From positions 579,006 through 643,005 of the forward strand of contig NZ_MAXC01000023.1 in the NCBI RefSeq assembly GCF_001693485.1: DNA of 64,000 nt, in the 5' to 3' direction. Below the pieces are notes generated by a model that saw only the letters and a list, made by a program, of their open reading frames with translations, ran no database searches and was not told where the DNA came from. Below are positions 45,186-54,367 of the stretch, piece after piece (the stretch's first letter is position 1; every line of letters begins with the position of its first letter). The DNA comes from Bradyrhizobium sp. LMTR 3. Its GTDB lineage: Bacteria > Pseudomonadota > Alphaproteobacteria > Rhizobiales > Xanthobacteraceae. The translations under genes and the position numbers were made by a program.

Positions 45186-45418
45186 TTCCAGCCGCTCCAG
45201 TCGTATGCGGCTTCATTCCAGGAATCGATGGCGTCATTTTCCGGGTGTCGTGCCATCAGCTTTACCTGCCGGCGCAAATCGGCCCGTACCTTGGGATCCC
45301 GCAAATCCGGAACCCAATGCTGCACTGGACGCAAGCCTTGTGCGCGCAACCGCGCGCGGCGCGCGGCCATGCGCTGCTGCGGGGTATGGGGCTTTGCCTT
45401 CTTCGGGGTGGTGGCCAT
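45182..45418 (-). CDS. mazE: MazE-type antitoxin (DUF3018)
   Basis: A 78-residue protein of the DUF3018/MazE antitoxin family. The basic N-terminus (QQRMAARRARLRAQGLRPVQ) is followed by WVPDLRDPKVRADLRRQ and a C-terminal acidic/aromatic tail DSWNEAAYDWSGWK that would wrap the toxin. No Shine-Dalgarno is visible. A perfect 28-bp palindrome ends 2 bases before the ATG, so the mRNA may be leaderless and autorepressed. Confidence 0.9.
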   Translation of the reverse strand: MATTPKKAKPHTPQQRMAARRARLRAQGLRPVQHWVPDLRDPKVRADLRRQVKLMARHPENDAIDSWNEAAYDWSGWK

Positions 45419-45419
45419 A

Positions 45420-45447
45420 TTTCATACGTAACATGTTACGTATGAAA
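45420..45447. promoter_or_regulatory. perfect 28-bp palindrome, probable mazEF operator
   Basis: TTTCATACGTAACA is followed immediately by its exact reverse complement, TGTTACGTATGAAA, with no spacer. It abuts the mazE start codon. A second inverted repeat, TTGTGGA-N5-TCCACAA, follows at 45464-45482. Toxin-antitoxin complexes usually bind such sites to repress their own promoter. Confidence 0.75.
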
Positions 45448-45521
45448 ATTCAAACGCTTCGGATTGTGGACTTGCTCCACAACGGCATGCGGCCATTGCG
45501 CCGCACGTACAGTGCGCACGG

Positions 45522-45731
<210 letters not shown>

Positions 45732-45741
45732 AGGAACGGCA

Positions 45742-46515
45742 TTACGCCTGCAAGGCATCGTGCAGTTTTTTGCGCTCGACCTCTTGAATGCCGGATTTAG
45801 TTATTTGAAATGCGGCCGCTTCGGAATGAATGAAGGCTCGGTCATGTTCCAACTGGTCAAGGGTACGCCTGAGGTTCCTTCTCATTTTTGGATGAACCCA
45901 GCTCGATAATTGCTCGAACGAGGCGCGCTCTGCGCCGCGCTCGTACAACAACAGTAGGATGCGATCACTAACCTGAAGGTCGGTCCGCAGGACTTTCAAA
46001 AATCCCGCAAAATCCTCCACTGTTGGAGCTCGCCGGGCGACCAGATTCCCGATTATTCTCTGGGCTTGGTTGGCAGACACGCCGTGGTGTAGGCGAACAA
46101 ATTCGGCGAGAATCCAATCCAAGGTGGACGATACGAAGGTCGCGTCCTGCTCATTAGGATCTATTCCGTCTCCCAAATGAGCGGTGTCTCGCTTATTTCT
46201 AATATCGTAAACAACGCGAAGCGCCCGTGGAATATGGATTCGGACAGACTCGGATAACTGTGTACTTTGAGCTAGAGCGGTGATTATTTTCTCGGTCCGA
46301 AGTTGGGTTCCTATAGGTGTAAAACTTCCACTCATTGCTTGCTCGAGCATTCTAAAAGCCGCTTCGCAGAACCGTCCACCTTCGACAGCACTGAGACGAA
46401 GCCCGCCCAAATAGAAATTGCGCTTGGCTTCGTTGTATGCCGCTAAAAGCTCGTCTACCAGCTTCCCGTCGAACGAATTCTTGAGGCCGCGTTCAATCTC
46501 CACAAATGGGGTCAT
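45742..46515 (-). CDS. hypothetical protein, third gene of the lepA-island operon
   Basis: A 257-residue soluble protein that I cannot assign. The N-terminal two-thirds is helical, with TPFVEIERGLKNSFDGKLVD and RALRVVYDIRNKRDTAHLGD. The latter resembles HEPN-like or Abi-type helical motifs with R-x4-H spacing, but this is a weak impression. The C-terminal third (LLYERGAERASFEQLSSWVH onward) looks like a winged helix. It ends 10 bases before lepA copy A. By eye the codons are less GC-rich than the flanking genes. It is the last of three codirectional genes. Confidence 0.75.
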   Translation of the reverse strand: MTPFVEIERGLKNSFDGKLVDELLAAYNEAKRNFYLGGLRLSAVEGGRFCEAAFRMLEQAMSGSFTPIGTQLRTEKIITALAQSTQLSESVRIHIPRALRVVYDIRNKRDTAHLGDGIDPNEQDATFVSSTLDWILAEFVRLHHGVSANQAQRIIGNLVARRAPTVEDFAGFLKVLRTDLQVSDRILLLLYERGAERASFEQLSSWVHPKMRRNLRRTLDQLEHDRAFIHSEAAAFQITKSGIQEVERKKLHDALQA

Positions 46516-46545
46516 GGTTGGCTACTTGATCGGCTGCTGGTCAAC

Positions 46546-47094
46546 TTACTTTGTCAGATCGAGAATGAGCGCTGCGCCATGCTTTAGGCCAGGCGCAGTT
46601 AGTATCCAGCCCTTTTCCTTTGATCCTGTAAATTCGTTTCCTCCTTTCATGTACTTCATATGATTTGTGCCATCGAAAAAACCGTAGCGCTCGCATAGGG
46701 CCCGAGCATCTTTGTCGTCAAATCTCGGATCGTTCGACGAAATTAATCTGGCAACCCCCAATAAAACGTAGGCGTTTCGAACTTTGTCTCGATTTCCCTT
46801 GCCGGGGATCTCTGAGATGATGATCTCAACTCCGTCACTGCCTACGTGAAATACTTGTTGAATATGATCTAACGACAAATTGTTATGCTTTATCCATGTG
46901 CGAGCGCGAGCAGGCATTTCGCTGGAGTCATCAGCGTCGCTTAGGCCCGCAGTAGATTTCTTGCTAGCTGCCAAAGGTGACTCGCCCAACAAAACAAGGG
47001 AGGCTTGGATAACGCGTTGCCTTTCTTCAGACTGTAGGGGCGTTAATTCGGCAACGATCGCCGCCATAATGTCTGTGATGCTCTTCTGGGTCAT
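46546..47094 (-). CDS. hypothetical protein, second gene of the lepA-island operon
   Basis: A 182-residue protein of unknown family. The N-terminal helix is IMAAIVAELTPLQSEERQRV. A middle DNA-binding-like segment is RARTWIKHNNLSLDHIQQVF, and the C-terminal GTNHMKYMKGGNEFTGSKEK leads into GWILTAPGLKHGAALI. ATG 47094 is preferred over GTG 47103 because AGGTGA sits 5 bases ahead. It is 15 bases from the upstream gene, so cotranscribed. No membrane segment is seen. The low-GC look suggests acquisition. Confidence 0.78.
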   Translation of the reverse strand: MTQKSITDIMAAIVAELTPLQSEERQRVIQASLVLLGESPLAASKKSTAGLSDADDSSEMPARARTWIKHNNLSLDHIQQVFHVGSDGVEIIISEIPGKGNRDKVRNAYVLLGVARLISSNDPRFDDKDARALCERYGFFDGTNHMKYMKGGNEFTGSKEKGWILTAPGLKHGAALILDLTK

Positions 47095-47109
47095 TGATGT
47101 CACCTTTTG

Positions 47110-47472
47110 CTAGCCGACGTACGTCCAGCGCTTTCTATCCTTGAGACGGCGCAGCTCCTTGCGGCGCACAAGTCGGAGCATCAAGGGAGACAAAGTCGTC
47201 ACGGGATAAAAGTGGCCCTGTTCTTCCAACGCCTGTCGTACCGAGCCCAACTCTCTCGGGGTTGAGAAGAAACCGCTTCCTATCAGTTCGGCTAACAGTC
47301 CCATCGGAGTTGGCTTGGATTTCGGCGCTAGCTGAATTGATCGAGTTTCAGGCGGGATCAATCTGTCCCGTTCGCCCTGTTCGAATAGGCCTAGCAATGC
47401 CGTCACCTCGGCTTGCGTGCCCTCGATCGCAACAGTTGCACCCGTTTGAGTCGTGATGACCGCTTTCGGCAT
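47110..47472 (-). CDS. hypothetical protein with probable winged-helix end, first gene of the lepA-island operon
   Basis: A 120-residue protein. The N-terminal part (MPKAVITTQTGATVAIEGTQ) looks like a small beta unit. The C-terminal half, ELGSVRQALEEQGHFYPVTT followed by LSPLMLRLVRRKELRRLKD and a W-x-Y strand, has the shape of a winged helix. A GGAGGGG ribosome site precedes the ATG, the strongest in the operon. No family is recognised. It may be the regulator or DNA-binding part of the three-gene unit. Confidence 0.78.
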   Translation of the reverse strand: MPKAVITTQTGATVAIEGTQAEVTALLGLFEQGERDRLIPPETRSIQLAPKSKPTPMGLLAELIGSGFFSTPRELGSVRQALEEQGHFYPVTTLSPLMLRLVRRKELRRLKDRKRWTYVG

Positions 47473-47603
47473 GTGCCCCTCCAGTTTCGAGGCAGTTGGA
47501 TAACTGAAAGGAAGGGTCCCGTCAATGGAACATAGCTTAGCACAATAATAGATGCATGATGTACTTCAGGTTTGGCCAACGACAAAGACCAGTTATTCAT
47601 ACT

Positions 47604-47770
47604 GTCTATTGACGTCACCGCCTAGCAGGTGTGTCTGCCGCTGAGAAGAGTGGAGCGAGGGCGGGAGGCCCACGAAGGTCAGGAATTCAGCCGCCTATCG
47701 CGATTTTCAGCGAGATTTCGGCCGGATTGGTCGACGCATGAATATTTGAATGCGCCTAACCGCCGTTTTC
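47604..47770. repeat. direct repeat of about 167 bp, first copy
   Basis: Repeats at 47885-48050 with a 281-base offset. The core, GGAGCGAGGGCGGGAGGCCC and onward through AGGAATTCAGCCGCCTATCG to ATGAATATTTGAATGCGCCT, is nearly identical, with substitutions and one small indel nearer the edges. No credible gene is present. Confidence 0.85.
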
Positions 47771-47884
47771 GGCCGAGAGAATTCGATGATTGTCTGGAGT
47801 GCCCCCCTCGCCGACCCAGTACGTATCTATCTCGTGTGAACTTAATGTACTGAGAAAATTAGTGTTTCTAACGTTAGACATATC

Positions 47885-48050
47885 GTCTATCGACGCCGCC
47901 GCCAGCAGGCGTGTCTGCCGCTGGGAAGGGTGGAGCGAGGGCGGGAGGCCCACGAAGGTCAGGAATTCAGCCGCCTATCGCGCTTTTCAGCGAGATTTCC
48001 ACCGGAATTGTCGACGTATGAATATTTGAATGCGCCTAACCGTCGTTTGC
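47885..48050. repeat. direct repeat of about 167 bp, second copy
   Basis: This is the second copy of the repeat at 47604-47770. It ends about 114 bases before lepA copy B. The stretch 47473-48163 holds only these two repeats and AT-rich spacer. Confidence 0.85.
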
Positions 48051-48163
48051 GGCGCGACGAGGCATTGCCAATCCGTGGCAAATGGGAACGGGGAGGATGT
48101 CGAGGGGTAAGGACAGGCGTCCGCAAAAGTCAATTTGGATCGCGAAAACGTAGCTTATAGATA

Positions 48164-48293
48164 TCAGCTATCCACCTTCAGCGCGGCAATAAGCGCCTCC
48201 TGCGGGACCTCGACCTTGCCGAACTGCAGCATCTCCTTCTTGCCTTCCTTCTGCTTCTCCAGAAGCTTGCGCTTACGCGTGATGTCGCCGCCG
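48164..48293 (-). repeat. lepA 3'-end fragment, copy B (130 bp, diverged)
   Basis: Starts at the stop codon complement and matches the last 130 bp of lepA with scattered changes (encoding KEMLQFGKVEVPQEALIAAL, then KVDS). It ends at the codons for GGDITRKRK. The frame is intact. The 200 bases between it and the lepA stop (48294-48493) hold no recognised gene. Confidence 0.93.
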
Positions 48294-48493
48294 GATGGTG
48301 ACCTATCCGCCGCGGAGCAAGAAGACGAGCAGTATCCCCTCATGCCGTGATCAGCGGAGACGTCGAGTTGCTCGAAACGCCGACAGGTGCCGGCTACTTT
48401 GCATGGGGTTGTTTTCGATCTTTTGCTGTGCGGCCGCGGGAGCCTCAAGGCCGGACCCTGTCCCCATCATGCCCGAGTGTTTGAGTATTCGCC

Positions 48494-50305
<1,812 letters not shown>

Positions 50306-50412
50306 GGGCGCGGGATAGCATTCGCGTCCCCGTGCGGCAACCATCTTGCTGTATTTCAAGGAGCTTTCTTCACGCCAAGCTGATTCCACTTGAGCCGAAA
50401 ACACGCTAGGCA

Positions 50413-52017
50413 ATGGCCATGTCGATTGCATCCGTTTCGCCCACGGCCGCGCGCTTAAGGCGCATTCCCACGATCCGGCGGCTGGCGGCGTGGCTGGCCT
50501 CACGCGCCAGTGATCCCAAAGCCGGCCTGTGGCTGGTGACCGGCTTTGCCGTGGTCCACGCCGTGCTGTGGACGCTGATCCTGGTCAGTCTGAAGACCGG
50601 GCAGGACGTCCATATGGACGTCGCGGAGGCCTTCGCCTGGGGGCAGAAGTTCCTGCTCGGCTATGGCAAGCACCCGCCGCTGTCGGGATGGGTCGCCGGC
50701 GTCTGGTTCATGCTGTTTCCGGTCACGGACTGGGCGACCTATGCATTGGCAATGGCGACGCTCGGCTGCTCCCTCGTGATCTGCTGGCTGTTGGCGCTGC
50801 GCGTGGTCGATCGCCGCCGCGCGTTCTTCGTAGTAGTGATGCTCGCGCTCTATCCGATCTTCAACTTCAAGGGCTTCAAGTACAATCCGGATCTGCTGCA
50901 ACTCGTCACGCTGCCGCTGGTCGTGCTGGCCTATCTCGACGCGTTCGAGAAACGCAGCGTCAAATCGGGCGTGTGGCTCGGGCTCGCCGGTGCGCTGGCG
51001 CTGATGACCAAATACTGGGTGCTGACCATGATCGGCGCCGTCGGCCTTGCCGCGTTGATCCATCCGCAGCGTTTGCAGTTCCTGCGTTCGCCGGCGCCAT
51101 GGGTCGCGATTGCCACGCTCGTGGTCGCAATGCTCCCGCACTTCATGTGGCTGAAGCAGGTGGACTTCGTCCCGCTCACCTATGCCGGCGATACCTACTC
51201 TCTCACCGATCGCGCGATGATCGGCGATCTCGCGCTGGGCTATGTCAAGCACAATCTCGCGCTGTTGGCCGCGCCGGCGATACTCGGCGCGATCGCGCTG
51301 ATGTGGCGGCCGTTCCGCCTGATGCCGTTTCCGGCCCTGACGCGCGGCGCCAATACCGGCGTCAACATTTCGCAGGCGATCAATGTCTGGATCGTCCAGG
51401 CGGTGGTGGCGATCGGTCCGCCGCTGGGTGCGCTGATATTCCACGTCTACATCAAGACCGACTGGGGCATCCCGCTGTTCTTCCTGATGCCGCTCGCGCT
51501 GGTCGCGATCCCTGCGGTACGGATCCGGAAAATCGCGCTGTTGAACCTGACCACGACCTGGCTCGTCATTTCGCTCGTCGTGCTGGCGATATCGCCAAGG
51601 ATCGTCGCCTACGAACTGGATGAAAAGCGCACCGCAGGCGCGAGTTACCGGGCGCGTTCCGAACTCGCCCGCGAACTGACGGAAGCCTGGCACACGCGGT
51701 TTTATTCGCGCTGGCCGGTAGTCGCCGCCTATACCGATACCGGCCAGGCTGTCACCTTCTACAGCCCCGACCATCCGGCGCCGCTGACGCCGGACGAGCC
51801 GTGGTCGTCCGGCCTGACCTCGCTCGAGGAGGCGAAGCGATCCGGCTTCATCGGCATCTGCGAGGTCGGCGACTGGAAGCTGGAAAAATGCGAGGCGTGG
51901 ATGCAGGCCCATGCCGTCAATGCCGAGCGCATCGTGATGACCACGCGGCGATTCTTTCTCGGCAAGGCTGGCCCCGCGACGGCCTGGAACATCTTCATCG
52001 TGCCGCCGGCCAGATAA
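50413..52017 (+). CDS. glycosyltransferase family 39-type (ArnT-like) membrane protein
   Basis: A 534-residue membrane protein with about 10-12 hydrophobic helices and the GT-C pattern. An acidic first loop holds MDVAEAFAWGQKFLLGYGKH and PPLSGWVAGVW, as in PMT/ArnT-like lipid-linked sugar transferases, and a soluble C-terminal domain of about 130 residues follows. ATG 50419 is an alternative start. It probably modifies lipid A or another envelope glycan. The acceptor is unknown. It is divergent from lepA, and an SDR gene follows 22 bases later. Confidence 0.83.
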   Translation: MAMSIASVSPTAARLRRIPTIRRLAAWLASRASDPKAGLWLVTGFAVVHAVLWTLILVSLKTGQDVHMDVAEAFAWGQKFLLGYGKHPPLSGWVAGVWFMLFPVTDWATYALAMATLGCSLVICWLLALRVVDRRRAFFVVVMLALYPIFNFKGFKYNPDLLQLVTLPLVVLAYLDAFEKRSVKSGVWLGLAGALALMTKYWVLTMIGAVGLAALIHPQRLQFLRSPAPWVAIATLVVAMLPHFMWLKQVDFVPLTYAGDTYSLTDRAMIGDLALGYVKHNLALLAAPAILGAIALMWRPFRLMPFPALTRGANTGVNISQAINVWIVQAVVAIGPPLGALIFHVYIKTDWGIPLFFLMPLALVAIPAVRIRKIALLNLTTTWLVISLVVLAISPRIVAYELDEKRTAGASYRARSELARELTEAWHTRFYSRWPVVAAYTDTGQAVTFYSPDHPAPLTPDEPWSSGLTSLEEAKRSGFIGICEVGDWKLEKCEAWMQAHAVNAERIVMTTRRFFLGKAGPATAWNIFIVPPAR

Positions 52018-52039
52018 AAATCACTCGAAGGGATAACGC

Positions 52040-52837
52040 ATGGATCTCGACCTGACGGATAAAACGGCGCTCGTGACCGGCTCGACCCGCGGCATCGGAC
52101 TCGCGACCGCCATCGGGCTTGCGCAAATGGGCGCGGAAGTGATCGTCAACGGCCGCGAGCAGGCGGCGGTCGGCGAGGCCGTGGCGAAAGTTGAGCAGGC
52201 TGCGCCGTCGGCCAAGGTGCACGCGGCGGCATTCGATCTCGGTCATGCGGCGGGCTGTGCCGCGCTGGTGGCGCAATTTCCCGACGTCGACATTCTCGTC
52301 AACAATCTCGGCATCTACGAACCGAAGGGATTTTTCGAGATCGAGGATTCCGATTGGTCGAGGATGTTCGAAGTCAACGTCATGAGCGGGGTGCGGCTGA
52401 CGCGGCACTATTTGAAGCGGATGCTTGGTAACAAGGACTGGGGTCGCGTCGTGTTCGTCTCCAGCGAATCCGGCGTCTTCGTTCCGAAGGAGATGGTGCA
52501 TTACGGCTTCTCGAAATCGGCGCAGCTCGTCATCGCGCGCGGCGCGGCGGAAACCACCAAGGGCACCAACGTGACTGTAAATTCGGTGATGCCCGGCCCC
52601 ACCTGGGTCGAGATGGCGCCGGTTCGCCTGGCCGCACGCGCGAAAGCTGCGGGCACCACCGTCGACGACCTCGTCTCTCGCACCTTCAGCGAACGCCGCC
52701 CGGCGTCGCTCTTGCAGCGTTACGCCACGCCGGAAGAGATCGCCAATCTGATCTGCTACGTCTGCTCAAAAGCCTCCAGTGCCACCAACGGCGCCGCGCT
52801 GCGCGCCGACGGCGGGATCGTGACGAATCCGTTTTGA
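52040..52837 (+). CDS. short-chain dehydrogenase/reductase (SDR)
   Basis: A 265-residue classical SDR. The NAD(P) site is ALVTGSTRGIGLATAIGLAQ near residue 10, the NNLGIYEP segment near 90, catalytic Ser in VVFVSSESG near 145 and Tyr-x-x-x-Lys in HYGFSKSAQ near 155. The C-terminal end with LRADGGIVTNPF is typical. It is cotranscribed with the GT39-like gene. The substrate is unknown. Confidence 0.93.
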   Translation: MDLDLTDKTALVTGSTRGIGLATAIGLAQMGAEVIVNGREQAAVGEAVAKVEQAAPSAKVHAAAFDLGHAAGCAALVAQFPDVDILVNNLGIYEPKGFFEIEDSDWSRMFEVNVMSGVRLTRHYLKRMLGNKDWGRVVFVSSESGVFVPKEMVHYGFSKSAQLVIARGAAETTKGTNVTVNSVMPGPTWVEMAPVRLAARAKAAGTTVDDLVSRTFSERRPASLLQRYATPEEIANLICYVCSKASSATNGAALRADGGIVTNPF

Positions 52838-52848
52838 TGTATCAGACT

Positions 52849-52975
52849 GTAGGGTGGGCTAAGCCAACGGGTCGCGCGAATGCGCGCCCGATGACAGGCT
52901 CCGCGTGCCCACCATTTGAGACGAGCGCCCGGATAGATGGTGGGCACGGCGCAAGCGCGCCTTTGCCCACCCTAC
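52849..52975. repeat. intergenic palindromic repeat (GTAGGGTGGGC class)
   Basis: The ends GTAGGGTGGGC and GCCCACCCTAC are exact inverses. An inner CGTGCCCACCATTTGAG...ATGGTGGGCACG hairpin is present. The same class recurs at 63795-63877. It is situated between the convergent SDR and HPr genes. Confidence 0.85.
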
Positions 52976-52988
52976 GAACACCGGTCGC

Positions 52989-53315
52989 TCAAACGCCTTC
53001 TTCGTTGAATTTGTCCGCAACCAATGCTGCGATCGCATCGACCGCTTGCTGCGCCTCGGGGCCGATCGCGGAGACCGTAACCGAGGTTCCAGGTCCCGCT
53101 GCCAGCATCATCAAGCCCATGATCGAGGTGCCGCCCACGGTCTCGCTGCCGCGCGTCACCCAGACCTCGGCATTGAAGCGTTCGACCATCTGGACGAACT
53201 TCGCCGAGGCCCGCGCGTGCAGGCCGCGCTTGTTGATGATCTGAAGTTCCCGCGAAATGGCGCCCGCGGGCACGCTCGGCCCGAGTTCCTTGTCGGGCGC
53301 GGCCTCGTCGCTCAT
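52989..53315 (-). CDS. ptsH: HPr family phosphocarrier protein
   Basis: A 108-residue HPr with an N-terminal extension of about 20 residues. The phosphorylated His is in NKRGLHARASAKFV near residue 35 and the regulatory Ser in GTSIMGLMMLAAG near 65. It overlaps the EIIA gene by ATGA. With HprK and EIIA but no sugar permease near, it belongs to a regulatory PTS as known in alphaproteobacteria. Confidence 0.94.
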   Translation of the reverse strand: MSDEAAPDKELGPSVPAGAISRELQIINKRGLHARASAKFVQMVERFNAEVWVTRGSETVGGTSIMGLMMLAAGPGTSVTVSAIGPEAQQAVDAIAALVADKFNEEGV

Positions 53316-53713
53316 TTGCCGGCGAGCACGCGGCTGGCGATGGTGACGTATTTGCGGCCGGCTTCCTGCGCCATCGCGATGGCATCGGGAAGCGAGCGCT
53401 CTTCGCGCACCTTGGCAAGCTTGACCAGCATGGGAAGATTGATGCCTGCGAGCACTTCCACCTTGGGGCGGCTCATGCAGGAAATTGCGAGGTTGGAAGG
53501 TGTGCCGCCGAACATGTCGGTGAGGATGGCGACACCATCGCCGCTGTCGACGCGATTCACCGCTTCGATGATATCGCTTCGACACAGATCGGAGTCGTCT
53601 TCGGCTCCAATCGTGATGGCTTCAATTTGTTTTTGCGGACCCATGACATGTTCGAGCGCCGCCTTGAACTCGTCGGCAAGGCGCCCATGGGTCACAAGCA
53701 CTAGACCAATCAT
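53312..53713 (-). CDS. PTS EIIA(Man)-type protein
   Basis: A 133-residue EIIA of the mannose family: MIGLVLVTHGRLADEFKAAL with the phospho-accepting His near residue 9, GVAILTDMFGGTPSNLAISC and a C-terminal helix. It accepts phosphate from HPr. No EIIB/C/D genes are in the window, so a regulatory role beside HprK and ChvG is likely, as reported for Rhizobiales. It starts at ATG 53713 with GAGGAG upstream. Confidence 0.94.
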   Translation of the reverse strand: MIGLVLVTHGRLADEFKAALEHVMGPQKQIEAITIGAEDDSDLCRSDIIEAVNRVDSGDGVAILTDMFGGTPSNLAISCMSRPKVEVLAGINLPMLVKLAKVREERSLPDAIAMAQEAGRKYVTIASRVLAGK

Positions 53714-53845
53714 CGGAAACTCCTCGCGGGTGCTTTTTGGTGCACCGCACGAACGCGCCACTTTGACCATCCAGAGGCCCCGCGCAAGAGGGCATCTTGG
53801 CTATTGTTCCGGAATTTGCCGGTAAAGAGTGAGGCCTGCGCCGCT

Positions 53846-54367
53846 TTATTCGGTGGCGATATTGGGGCTTATATGGTTACCAATCCCCTTCGAACAATCA
53901 TCCAAAGGTTGGACGGAACCTGAACCGGCGGTTGTCGTCAGGGCCGCTACAATCAGCGGGAGGGGGTGGTAGCCGGTTCCGACAGGAATTCTCGGTAATA
54001 ACACACCGTTCAGGCGGGTAGAGAGCGCTTCTGGCGGCGGCAGCCGCTCGGCATCGCTGGCCGCCAAGTCGGCGACGAGACCCACCACCGCCTCCCCAAC
54101 AAAGTCACAATGGCGAATGCCGAGACCCCGGACCTCGATCAGCCCGGCCAATTCTCGCGCCGGGCGGACCAACAATTGTCCGGCCACTGTGTCGAGATGG
54201 ACACGGTCATCGCCGACCAAAACGGCCCGCGGAACCTGTCCGGCGCGGCCGGCGAGAATCAGATCGAAGGCCAGCCGCGACTTGCCGGCGCCTGATGGCC
54301 CGCGGATCAGCACGGCGCGCTCGCCCACCAGCACGGCGGAGGCGTGCACGCTCGTGCCCGCCGTCAT
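53846..54367 (-). CDS. hprK: HPr kinase/phosphorylase, short alphaproteobacterial form
   Basis: A 173-residue protein containing only the catalytic domain: the P-loop LIRGPSGAGKSRLAFDLILA near residue 20 and the HprK signature LIEVRGLGIRHCDFVGEAVV near 80. Gram-positive HprK is about 310 residues with an N-terminal domain that is absent here, as is usual for alphaproteobacteria. It overlaps the chvG stop by ATGA, so transcription is chvG-hprK, then EIIA and HPr. Confidence 0.93.
   Translation of the reverse strand: MTAGTSVHASAVLVGERAVLIRGPSGAGKSRLAFDLILAGRAGQVPRAVLVGDDRVHLDTVAGQLLVRPARELAGLIEVRGLGIRHCDFVGEAVVGLVADLAASDAERLPPPEALSTRLNGVLLPRIPVGTGYHPLPLIVAALTTTAGSGSVQPLDDCSKGIGNHISPNIATE

Noticed and set aside
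48164..48448. A separate small gene read through lepA copy B
   Set aside because: The only meaningful part is the lepA C-terminus. The upstream extension is spacer sequence without a start signal.
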